Below are positions 62,601-64,000 of a stretch of DNA of 64,000 bases, piece after piece; the stretch's first letter is position 1; each line of letters begins with the position of its first letter. Origin of the DNA: Pycnopodia helianthoides (taxonomy: Eukaryota > Echinodermata > Asteroidea > Forcipulatida > Asteriidae). The position numbers were made by a program, and so were the translations under genes. A model generated the notes under the pieces. The model saw nothing but the letters and a program-made list of their open reading frames with translations. It did not search any database and had not been told where the DNA came from. The stretch lies in assembly GCA_032158295.1 (NCBI GenBank), contig CM063257.1, forward strand, positions 16,522,332 to 16,586,331, written 5' to 3'.

Positions 62601-64000
62601 GGAAGTTCTTACCTCCTGATGCTACTCTCTACCTGTACAAGAAGACAACTATACGTTCCCTAGTGGAGAGTACTGTTGTCCCATTTGGGCTGGAGCTTCT
62701 ACCTTTGTTAGATAGAGTGCACTTCGCTCGTCCCCAGTGCCTTGCCTTAAAACCAAAGGCGCTGGGATGGGCAAACGTATCAAGCACGCTCATTGGTTAA
62801 TGCTCAGTCCCATCATGCATCACACTCAAACTGCACGCATGACGTACTTCCTGAACAAGAATCTGTGCAAGCTGATTAACCCATCCCAGTGGTCCTGGAT
62901 AGGCCGCTGGGGCCGAGCGAAAGAGTGCAGAAGCGTATTGTTAATCTTGTTGGTGAAGGGTTGGGATCAACGTTACAACCTCTTTCCCAACGTATGTCTG
63001 TAGCCATCGTCTGTCTTTTCATGGTAAATGTGCCACCAGTGTGTCCGACCTGGTTCCTCCTATCAGGATGTTTGAGCGTGAAACCTCAGCAAACCAGGCT
63101 TTCTGCTTGTTCTCATCCATACATGTATGTTCTTGCTTTGCTGAGATAACAAAGAGCCATTCCAACAGCTTTATTCCACTTCCTGCATCTCTTTGGAGCT
63201 TCTTACCTGGTGCCTGTTTCCCTCCATCCTACACTCTAAGACTGTTTTATAAGGAATATCAATTCCTACCTTCAGCTCCCCTGATCTATTTTCATCTTAA
63301 ACATTTTTTTCCTTTAGCCCCTTACCAACAGTGGCTTTTAGCCTTGTTTGGGGCTAACTTGCATACAACAATTTAAAATGGTAGCCACTAGATTATGATT
63401 GTGTCATATTGATTTTCATATCAGGAGGAGGAGATGTTGATGCATGATGAAGTCACCAGAGAACAGCAACAGGGAAGACCTCACATGGAAGCAAGAGACG
63501 TTCCACCACAGCAACCCTCGGCCCTCCGCCAGCACCAAAGAAACTCAACTCAGCCTGACATTCAAAACCAAGTAAGTTATGAGCATCCGGGTTACAGGGG
63601 ACTGACCGAGAGGGCTATTCAACAACCGCTCAGTCAAAGCAACAGACGTAATGATGTTGAAAGACCTTCAAAATCCAGCATGCAGTCTGGGAACAAGACC
63701 AGCCCTGTCCATAAACCTTCCACAGCATCCAAAAGTGATGCTCATAATGGACAACCTGGCCCAATCAGAACACAAGAGGGCTCCCGAGGTACCACACAGA
63801 CTGTCACTCCGGAAAAAATTAACTTGAAAAGCTATTCTAGACCTTCGTATGTTAATTCGTCGGCTGGTGCTACGACTACAGAAAGCCGAAAGGTCGTGAA
63901 TACTGGACAAACGGAACAGGCTGATAATCATGTTGTTCAAAGTAGTGGTTTGCAACATCAAAGCACTGGTTACGTTGATGGCTCGGATCGTAGGCACACT
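23606..64000 (+). CDS. Large CRAL-TRIO / spectrin-repeat protein with long disordered tail, partial at right edge
   Basis: Fourteen exons: 23606-23630, 35400-35477, 36249-36372, 39224-39323, 43291-43436, 45043-45159, 46348-46508, 47367-47614, 50161-50286, 50576-50770, 52695-52943, 54370-58298, 59079-59181, 63425 onward. All introns GT-AG. About 2060 residues lie in the window. Residues about 27-200 form a CRAL-TRIO domain opened by the hallmark AILTGGRDQHGRPIITFP; about 200-560 are spectrin-like helices; the rest is Ser/Pro/Gln/His-rich and disordered. CRAL-TRIO followed by spectrin helices is typical of TRIO, KALRN, MCF2/MCF2L, PLEKHG4 and SESTD1, which act at membranes, mostly as Rho GEFs. 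DH-PH would have to lie beyond 64000. Reading frame fails to close at six places (see findings), so a pseudogene is possible, but frames elsewhere are clean and assembly indels look likelier. Confidence 0.8.
23993..24124. repeat. Foldback element
   Basis: GGAATAAAAGAGTAGTGAC and TCTTAACCGGCCGTTTAAAA are mirrored by TTTTAAACGGCCGGTTAAGA and GTCACTACCCTTTTATTCC. Related pieces flank the type C MITE at 34400-34880. Confidence 0.7.
24198..25110. mobile_element. 895-bp foldback transposon with perfect 9-bp TSD
   Basis: Element 24207-25101 begins TAGTTGCGATAATCGTAACC and ends with the reverse complement; arms of about 180 bases nearly match and a weaker mirror continues toward the middle. GAGATTTGA stands at 24198-24206 and 25102-25110. 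No transposase. Lies in intron 1 of the CRAL-TRIO gene. Confidence 0.85.
25480..25800. repeat. Foldback element
   Basis: CAGGACAACCAACAGTTCA is mirrored by TGAACTGTTGGTTGTC, and outer pieces (AGAATTCTTGCC and GGCAAGAATT) also pair. 25800-27300 holds AT-rich sequence in which I see nothing definite. Confidence 0.5.
27315..27622 (+). mobile_element. hAT-like MITE K (copy 1)
   Basis: Shares AAAATCCACAAGACT, ACCGCCGGACTTGTCCGGTC-like centre and the end TTTTGAGCCCTG with 31628-32024 and 44672-44990. CAGGGCTC ends are typical of hAT elements. Left end decayed. Confidence 0.6.
27838..28500 (+). repeat. 22-bp minisatellite (25 copies) inside a dispersed repeat
   Basis: Unit AGGCCAAGACCAGGGGCAAC AG repeats 25 times from about 27913 to 28462. 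A G/A variant (GGGGC or GGAGC) alternates, often as GGAA steps. As 22 is not a multiple of 3, all frames stay open; the long Gly/Gln/Arg and Leu/Trp/Ser frames are artefacts. Flanks match the single-copy version at 52245-52395. Confidence 0.9.
28914..29065 (+). pseudogene. THAP-type zinc-finger N-terminus, frame-broken
   Basis: ATG at 28914 codes MSTRCIAAVCSFKTTNDGVS then FLQIP; one base later frame continues KYKRLWAAKVRLT to a TAG at 29063. The order R-C-x4-C, G-V-S, F-x-x-I-P, R-x-x-W, V-R-L-T is that of a THAP domain (C2CH DNA-binding finger) as in THAP proteins and P-element-like transposases. One base is missing near 28987 and the second C-x2-H pair is not seen before the stop. It lies inside intron 1 of the CRAL-TRIO gene on the same strand. 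Either a relic or a first exon with an assembly error. Confidence 0.5.
29100..30350. other. Intron 1 sequence without recognised feature
   Basis: Part of intron 1 of the CRAL-TRIO gene. AT-rich, with short poly-T and TACATGTA strings; no exon, RNA gene or clear repeat was recognised. Confidence 0.4.
30351..30497. mobile_element. 147-bp inverted-repeat element (GGGG-CGATTTCACAAA ends)
   Basis: GGGGACGATTTCACAAA at left and TTTTGTGAAATCGACCCC at right, with TTAGGACTGGTCCTAA palindromes inside. Same family as the expanded copy at 61391-61728. Confidence 0.7.
30876..31137 (-). mobile_element. tRNA-Leu-derived SINE (copy 1)
   Basis: Minus strand: head GTGGCCGAGCGGAAAGAGCA, GGTTCGAGTCCCGGTTGTGAC, then the body with GACGTAAAGCCGTAAGTCC and GGGTTCGCCCCGGTGTG. 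The head fits tRNA-Leu(CAA) with A and B boxes. Truncated before the 3' tail. Confidence 0.8.
31628..32024 (+). mobile_element. hAT-like MITE K (copy 2)
   Basis: CAGGGCTCGAATTT at left and AAATTTGAGCCCTG at right; centre ACCGGACTTGTCCGGT. Most complete of three copies. No transposase. Confidence 0.7.
32313..32737 (-). mobile_element. LINE 3' end (RT C-terminus)
   Basis: Minus frame ends YGDRAFSVCAPTLWNSLPSY then SFKTQLKNQSF, the standard C-terminus of CR1/L2-like LINE proteins, followed by GCGCTATATAAAT and (ATT)n. 5' truncated. Confidence 0.8.
32738..32842 (-). mobile_element. tRNA-Leu SINE head (copy 2) joined to LINE tail
   Basis: Minus strand head GTGTCGTGGCCGAGCGGTCA to GTTCGAGTCCCG and a few body bases, then directly the LINE reading frame of 32313-32737 on the same strand. 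A chimeric retrocopy. Confidence 0.7.
33728..33800 (-). repeat. Dispersed repeat F (fragment)
   Basis: GCGGTAACAAACCGAATATA and CACCATGCAATGCCTCAAAA as in the other F copies. The rest of 32850-34059 shows no definite feature apart from A/T runs. Confidence 0.55.
34060..34396 (+). mobile_element. TTAA palindromic MITE, type B (copy 3)
   Basis: TTAA at both borders, AGGCCCTGTACACTATTGG left end, centre TATCGCGCGCGATA. Confidence 0.8.
34429..34827 (+). mobile_element. TTAA palindromic MITE, type C (copy 3)
   Basis: TTAA borders; left AGGAACAATTACAGAATTGG, right end altered to TAATGTTTACATTTTAA. AAGGTGTGCAGAT-CCCTGTTT stands before and after it, so the insertion sits in a duplicated or older foldback copy. 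Confidence 0.7.
34885..35240 (+). repeat. Dispersed repeat G (copy 2)
   Basis: Inverted relative to 22076-22375; shares ACATTTTGTGTCATAATT and CATGTGATGTCACAGGTCAC. Confidence 0.6.
35400..35477 (+). CDS. CRAL-TRIO gene, exon 2
   Basis: 78 nt after a T-rich tract ending TTTTTCAG; donor GTACAG. Codes DQFFFSHAPRMPEDDIIMSE then VAILT, the start of the CRAL-TRIO domain. Phase 1 in, 1 out. Confidence 0.8.
35508..36240. repeat. Type E MITE remnants with an inner hairpin
   Basis: TTAAAGGCAAAGTATGCC at 35508 starts a type E element; 36060-36180 carries the matching ACTTACTTGGTAAGAAGCAC block. Within, 35737-35793 and 35915-35972 are inverted (GACTGGAGTTTTAATA, GCATATGACGTCACAAGCCC). Lies in intron 2 of the CRAL-TRIO gene. 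Confidence 0.55.
36249..36372 (+). CDS. CRAL-TRIO gene, exon 3 (GGRD..GRPIITFP signature)
   Basis: Acceptor TTTCTAG, donor GTGAGT. Codes GGRDQHGRPIITFP followed by KYHGILESKVKASGMDILL and RYYIDIT. The GG-R-D-x-x-G-x-P-I-x-T-F-P pattern is shared by the N-terminal Sec14-like domains of TRIO, KALRN, MCF2L and SESTD1. Phase 1 in, 2 out. Confidence 0.9.
37200..37544 (+). mobile_element. TTAA palindromic MITE, type D
   Basis: TTAA borders; inner ACATGTGAAAGTTTAAGCTCA and ACGAGAAAATAGTGAAAAA modules shared with types A-C; centre TTTATCACCGTGATAAA. Shares its right TTAA with the next element. Confidence 0.65.
37541..37929 (-). mobile_element. TTAA palindromic MITE, type C (copy 4, inverted)
   Basis: TTAA borders, AGGAACATTACAGAATTGG at left, centre CGCTCAGTGAGCG. 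Abuts the type D element at 37541-37544. Confidence 0.8.
38307..38720 (+). mobile_element. tRNA-Leu-derived SINE (copy 3)
   Basis: Head GTGTCGTGGCTAAGAGGGTA, GACTCAAGCTCTGG, GGTTCGAGTCC; body GACGTAAAGCCGTAGGTCC; tail near AAAGCACTATATACAGT. Long copy in intron 3. Confidence 0.8.
39224..39323 (+). CDS. CRAL-TRIO gene, exon 4
   Basis: Acceptor GTCTTAG, donor GTATGA. Codes RPKDRQRGFAFVTDLRFSVL then DFIVFMKSTLNSLQ, the GF-x-hydrophobic-D strand and following helix of the domain. Ends in phase 0, which does not match the frame needed by exon 5 (one base short). Confidence 0.88.
39421..39810 (+). repeat. 30-bp minisatellite, 13 copies, in intron 4
   Basis: Unit CTTTCCCTTGTAAGTTCTGT plus ATACCCGGAG; few variants. 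Each unit carries GTAAGT, a perfect vertebrate-type 5' splice site core. The open frames through it (CKFCIPGAFP, SGYTELTRES) are products of the 30-base period. Confidence 0.9.
40214..40895. mobile_element. 682-bp long inverted-repeat element
   Basis: GGGTCTTTCCATAAATGAGT at left, mirrored at right; arms of about 230-250 bases nearly identical, including AGACACCGGAGTCTCAGTTT. Middle about 200 bases. A fragment (40655-40800 type) occurs at 43681-43847. Confidence 0.8.
41170..41520 (+). repeat. Short repeats of the ATTTCACAAAGCACTAAG type
   Basis: TTTCACAAAGCACTAAG-like strings at 41178, 41318 and 41470, with TGACATCACACTTTGCTTAC between. Related sequence at 17382 and 42230-42320. Confidence 0.5.
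41601..41991 (+). mobile_element. TTAA MITE, type E (copy 3)
   Basis: TTAAAGGCAGGCCCGTACAT at left; right end ACTTTGCCTATTAA. Middle ACTTGGTAAGAAGCACTCCA. Shares its right TTAA with the type J element. Confidence 0.6.
41988..42228 (+). mobile_element. TTAA MITE, type J (copy 1)
   Basis: TTAACCCTCCTACTGTCAG at left, CAGACAGCAAGAGGGTTAA at right. Inverted copy at 51466-51695. Confidence 0.75.
42455..43196. mobile_element. tRNA-like SINE split by a 611-bp piggyBac-type MITE
   Basis: 42493-43103 has ends CCCTTTCAGTCCC and GGGGCTGAAAGGG with TTAA on both sides (42489-42492 and 43104-43107); no transposase. Outside it are tRNA-like pieces: GCGGGATTTGAACCAACTGC (minus) at 42463 and TTGGTAGAGCGCTGGCACGT to GGTTTCAAATCCCGC (plus) at 43128-43184. 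Confidence 0.75.
43291..43436 (+). CDS. CRAL-TRIO gene, exon 5
   Basis: Acceptor TTACACAG, donor GTACAG. In the frame that leads into exon 6 it codes NEWSHRTCVFYVILPLNKK, a strand typical of the domain core, and ends NIVPPFFQ. Read in phase 0 from exon 4 it hits a TGA after 17 codons; one extra base at the junction is needed. A weak donor within exon 4 (GTCTAC at 39316) would restore phase but is a poor splice site. Confidence 0.82.
43531..43919. mobile_element. Inverted-repeat element with an inserted fragment
   Basis: CCCAATTTCATAAAGC at left, GCTTTATGAAATTGGG at right. Between, 43681-43847 is a piece of the 40214-40895 element, flanked by the same ~40 bases (CCCACCCATTGCTTGCTTAG onward) on both sides. 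Confidence 0.7.
43938..44115 (-). repeat. Two tRNA-like segments (SINE heads)
   Basis: Minus strand CTCGGTGGTCTAGTGGTAAG and GGTTTGAATCCCACC, and a second GGTTCAAATCCCACC-type copy, resemble A and B boxes of tRNA. No intact cloverleaf was read; likely SINE relics, not tRNA genes. Confidence 0.5.
44337..44563. mobile_element. Inverted-repeat element with two facing CTCF-like motifs
   Basis: Arms GTAGTCACAAAACCTA and TAGGTTTTCGTGACTAC; inside, CCACCAGAGGGCGCT (44390-44404, plus) and CCACTAGAGGGCGCT (44493-44507, minus) face each other. Lies in intron 5. Confidence 0.65.
44672..44990 (-). mobile_element. hAT-like MITE K (copy 3, inverted)
   Basis: CAGGGCTCAAATTTTACACT at left; GGACTTGT-centred middle; right end decayed. 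Ends about 50 bases before exon 6. Confidence 0.6.
45043..45159 (+). CDS. CRAL-TRIO gene, exon 6
   Basis: 117 nt, phase 0 both ends, acceptor CTCTTTCAG, donor GTAAGG. Codes EMELYNYIEKSHLTTELGG followed by YLQYSHQDWVVFRR. The S-x-L-T-x-E-x-G-G-x-L-x-Y-x-H-x-x-W pattern closes a CRAL-TRIO domain and is strongly family-specific. Confidence 0.92.
45496..45726 (+). repeat. Dispersed repeat F (copy 2)
   Basis: GAGGCATTGCATGGTGAGGT to CTACTACCGCGGAGTAGG and AGTTCTGAAAAGAACT. In intron 6. The remaining intron, 45727-46347, shows nothing else. Confidence 0.65.
46348..46508 (+). CDS. CRAL-TRIO gene, exon 7 (start of spectrin-like helices)
   Basis: 161 nt, phase 0 in and 2 out, donor GTGAGC. Begins VVEPFFSAFETFQAKLSHAF and continues with heptad-like hydrophobic spacing to NVVQDEYHDIRR, as in the helical stretch that follows the CRAL-TRIO domain in this group. 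Confidence 0.88.
46560..47290. repeat. tRNA-like SINE pieces arranged as an inverted repeat
   Basis: Minus tRNA-like GGTTCAAATCCCACTCTAG at 46686-46704 and plus GGTTCAAATCCCGCTCTGG at 47250-47268 enclose mirrored GGGGTGCCAGTCAGAA (46806) and TTCTGACTGGCACCC (46873). A related piece is at 61760-62100. Located in intron 7. Confidence 0.6.
47367..47614 (+). CDS. CRAL-TRIO gene, exon 8 (ends inside a tandem repeat)
   Basis: Acceptor GTGTTACAG; donor GTATGT at 47615. Codes ELNLDPVLDVCEELLRRFTC and further helices to EEDWSELSRDCP. The last codons, read as MQHVDYTTNVNK, join exon 9 (LLEWFRF) in phase 0, but this needs one base fewer than present, near CCAGGCT at 47571-47577. The exon end and its donor are the first of eight tandem copies (47574-47994). 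Confidence 0.82.
47574..47994 (+). repeat. 52/53-bp tandem array carrying the exon 8 end and splice donor
   Basis: Eight copies from GCTATGCAGCATGTTGACTA to CCACCAG; each has AACAAGGTATGT (donor) and, from copy two, a preceding CCACCAG (acceptor-like). Two subtypes alternate (GACTAC..CTAATG and GATTAC..CTACATG), giving a dimeric pattern. Copy one is coding. Confidence 0.88.
48347..48687 (+). mobile_element. TTAA palindromic MITE, type B (copy 4)
   Basis: Clean TTAA borders and TATCGCGCGCGATA centre. In intron 8. Confidence 0.8.
49246..49405. mobile_element. Near-perfect hairpin, 75-base arms
   Basis: 49246-49320 and 49331-49405 are reverse complements with one mismatch; the spacer is ten bases. 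In intron 8. Homology of arms suggests a recent event. Confidence 0.88.
49614..50036 (+). mobile_element. tRNA-Leu-derived SINE (copy 4, near full length)
   Basis: GTGTCGTGGCCGAGCGGATA, GGACTCAAGCTCTGG, CAGTTCGAGTCCCAGTCGTG, body GGGACGTAAAGCCGTAGGTC, tail AGGCGCTATATAAATACAGT and (TTA)n. Head plus L2-like tail is complete. Confidence 0.88.
50161..50286 (+). CDS. CRAL-TRIO gene, exon 9
   Basis: 126 nt, phase 0 at both ends; acceptor TTTCAATTGCAG, donor GTACGT. Codes LLEWFRFKKERELKQHGVIA and on to HFETGLLPKAK, a charged amphipathic helix of spectrin-repeat type. Confidence 0.88.
50576..50770 (+). CDS. CRAL-TRIO gene, exon 10
   Basis: 195 nt, phase 0 at both ends; acceptor TTTTAG, donor GTATTG. 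Codes EKLGRANDLVLLGERMTVDF and on to a helix KKRHQVLQSVYHFHQLYNK. Coiled-coil/spectrin character. A tRNA-derived SINE begins about 40 bases after the donor. Confidence 0.9.
50813..51112 (+). mobile_element. tRNA-Leu-derived SINE (copy 5)
   Basis: Same head and body as copy 4, closest to it; the tail is shortened and ends in TTATTATTATCATTATTAT. In intron 10. Confidence 0.85.
51466..51695 (-). mobile_element. TTAA MITE, type J (copy 2)
   Basis: TTAACCCTCTTGCTGTCTGA at left, CTGACAGTAGGAGGGTTAA at right; inverted copy of 41988-42228. Confidence 0.75.
51819..52204 (+). mobile_element. TTAA palindromic MITE, type A (copy 3)
   Basis: AGGCAGTGGATACTTTTGG at left; right end decayed (CCTGCCTTTAG). 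Centre differs from other A copies. Confidence 0.65.
52245..52395 (+). repeat. Unexpanded parent of the 22-bp minisatellite
   Basis: GGGGCACCAAGGCCAAGACC, one unit only, then GCAATGGAGGC and CCATGTAATTCCAGGCCT. Same flanks as 27838-28500 without the array. Confidence 0.75.
52695..52943 (+). CDS. CRAL-TRIO gene, exon 11 (frame broken by one base)
   Basis: Acceptor TTATTTAG, donor GTAAGA. Opens ARRWYIKCLRFLP in phase 0, then hits TGA at 52737; one base later the frame is clean to the donor: DLSDLYNELRSHSQDDHLGA and on to KKKGRLLSY. Removing one C from the CCC run near 52728 joins both parts and gives the phase 2 end that exon 12 needs. Confidence 0.85.
53026..53386 (+). mobile_element. TTAA palindromic MITE, type A (copy 4)
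   Basis: TTAA borders, AGGCACTGGACACTATTGG, centre TCACGCGTGA. In intron 11. Confidence 0.8.
54093..54286 (-). repeat. Dispersed repeat F (copy 3)
   Basis: AGTTCTTTTCAGAACTGAGA, CTACTCCGCGGTAGTA, CACCATGCAATGCCTCAAAA. Ends about 85 bases before exon 12. Confidence 0.65.
54370..58298 (+). CDS. CRAL-TRIO gene, exon 12 (3.9-kb exon, disordered region)
   Basis: Acceptor TTCTTTACAG; donor GTATTA after an A-rich run. Begins with the last spectrin-like helix (CLILTSFLGHK) and then codes about 1300 residues rich in Ser, Pro, Gln, His and Asn, with basic clusters (KRDKRRDDRH). Recognisable short motifs: RSQSVP (54947-54964), a 14-3-3 mode-1 type site; PPTY (55982-55993), a WW-domain type site; several SEPNL/SDPEL-like Ser motifs; and a repeated W-x4-L-x-E-L-G motif from 56959 to 58150. 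The frame changes three times, near 56665-56681, 57020-57075 and 57905-57952; no other stop interrupts the chosen frames. Net length is two bases off, consistent with small indels. Confidence 0.92.
56959..58150 (+). other. Series of W-x4-(L/R)-x-(D/E)-L-G-(L/I) motifs in exon 12
   Basis: Clear copies: WREQHLRDLGL (56959), WRLQHLRELGL (57326), WPYENRQELGI (about 57443), WRQSHLQELGL (57658), WRSDQLRELGI (58111). Weaker: QRLNDLYELGI (about 57162) and QRDLGL (57068). Mostly followed by S-P or a small residue. Not a known domain to me. Confidence 0.75.
59079..59181 (+). CDS. CRAL-TRIO gene, exon 13
   Basis: 103 nt, phase 2 in and 0 out; acceptor TTTTACACAG, donor GTAGGT. Codes VRFAKVSDESILDEEEKAQ and the helix EEVALRLQQLELKLQ, a short acidic coiled coil. 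AG from exon 12 plus T gives Ser. Confidence 0.85.
59279..59661 (+). mobile_element. TTAA palindromic MITE, type C (copy 5)
   Basis: TTAA at both borders, AGGAACATTACAGAATTGG and its mirror; centre CGCTCACTGAGCG. In intron 13. Confidence 0.85.
59690..60000 (+). repeat. Decayed type E MITE
   Basis: ACTTACTTGGTGAAATGCAT, GAAAGGATTCCCTTCAAAGT and GAATCTGAGAAAC correspond to type E. Ends not found. 60000-60450 shows nothing else. Confidence 0.5.
60452..60582. repeat. Short inverted-repeat element
   Basis: GAGCAAGTTCGAGTG at left and ACCCGAACTTGCTC at right; inner GTTGAT/ACCATTGG strings partly pair. Confidence 0.6.
60668..60915. repeat. Inverted-repeat element (GATTGGCGAC ends)
   Basis: ATATAACGATAGTCTCGATT and GGCGAC at left are mirrored by GTCGCCAATCAAGACTAATA at right. 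Contains GTAGCGCCCTCTACCGGTGG, a weaker CTCF-like string. Confidence 0.55.
61391..61728. mobile_element. Inverted-repeat element expanded by ~59-bp tandem repeats
   Basis: GGGGTCGATTTCACAAAACT at left, TTTGTGAAAATCGACCCC at right. Inside, five units of about 59 bases with ACTTAGGACTAGTCCTAGG palindromes. The single-unit form is 30351-30497. Confidence 0.8.
61760..62100 (-). repeat. tRNA-like SINE relic
   Basis: Minus strand AGCTCAGTTGGTAGAGCGCC and GTTCAAATTTTGCTC with GACAAAATAGAGACAC, as in the 46560-47290 family. B box is damaged. Confidence 0.55.
62120..62535 (+). mobile_element. LINE 3' end (CR1/L2-like RT C-terminus)
   Basis: Frame 62141-62425 reads SPARTLRSSQQSLLTTTTRA, RSFSYAAPFLWNSLPVHIRQ and FKSLLKTHLFESAY, then stop, a GACGCTTTACAAATG stretch and (TTA)n tail. 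5' truncated; in intron 13. Confidence 0.85.
62560..63260 (+). mobile_element. Second LINE relic, interrupted
   Basis: Pieces in several frames: YLYKKTTIRSLVES, LLDRV, then after an insertion QKRIVNLVGEGLGSTLQPLS, VCLFMVN, SDLVPPIRMFERET and LSACSHPYM. This is the C-terminal part of a jockey/CR1-like LINE protein with frameshifts. A 199-bp MITE splits it at 62722/62922. Confidence 0.75.
62714..62930. mobile_element. 199-bp MITE (second copy of the 9-bp TSD family) inside the LINE
   Basis: 62723-62921 starts TTCGCTCGTCCCCAGTGCC and ends GGCCGAGCGAA. Flanks AGAGTGCAC and AGAGTGCAG match at eight of nine. Joining the flanks restores the LINE words LLDRV-QKRIVN. Confidence 0.8.
63425..64000 (+). 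CDS. CRAL-TRIO gene, exon 14 (continues beyond window)
   Basis: Acceptor ATATCAG, then 192 codons with no stop to the last base. Begins EEEMLMHDEVTREQQQ, continuing the exon 13 helix, then Gln/Ser/Pro-rich disordered sequence. No donor is needed within the window, although GTAAGT at 63571 could serve as one. No catalytic domain is reached. Confidence 0.88.

Noticed and set aside
63668..63997. Minus-strand 109-residue frame at the right edge
   Set aside because: Shadow of exon 14; the plus frame continues exon 13 in phase and has the composition of the rest of the protein.

Overview
The window is invertebrate nuclear DNA. Coding exons are short and widely spaced, split by GT-AG introns, and sit among very many small inverted-repeat transposons, tRNA-derived SINEs and LINE tails. 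The protein types (a secreted laminin-G-like lectin, a CRAL-TRIO/spectrin protein, a THAP fragment) and the repeats suggest a marine deuterostome, most likely an echinoderm. That is inference; no marker gene proves it.

Layout. 1-4980: repeats (a foldback element, TTAA MITEs, a degenerate array of about 130-bp units, a LINE tail). 4981-10397, minus strand: one complete three-exon gene for a secreted protein with a C-terminal LamG/ConA-like domain; phases close and a TATA box precedes it. 11695-12250, minus: an unrecognised long open stretch with one membrane segment. 12250-23600: repeats. 23606-64000, plus strand: one large gene of which 14 exons are in the window, running off the right edge. 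It starts with a CRAL-TRIO (Sec14-like) domain, continues through spectrin-like helices, then enters a very long disordered region coded mainly by one 3.9-kb exon. This order is that of the TRIO/DBL-type RhoGEF group (TRIO, MCF2L, PLEKHG4) and of SESTD1; no DH-PH domains are visible before the window ends. Intron 1 (11.8 kb) holds a broken THAP-type zinc-finger start, a 22-bp minisatellite and a foldback transposon with a perfect 9-bp target duplication.

Points of most interest: (i) a recurring short motif, W-x4-(L/R)-x-(D/E)-L-G-(L/I), in the disordered part of the large gene; (ii) tandem amplification of the end of exon 8 together with its splice donor, plus a second array of GTAAGT-bearing units in intron 4; (iii) six places where the large gene's reading frame does not close, with no nonsense codon outside them; (iv) a superfamily of palindromic TTAA-flanked MITEs that share inner modules and stack on shared TTAA sites; (v) a minisatellite caught arising from a dispersed repeat that survives unexpanded elsewhere in the window.

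Coordinates of splice sites were read by eye from GT/AG and phase; repeat borders are approximate unless a TSD is given.
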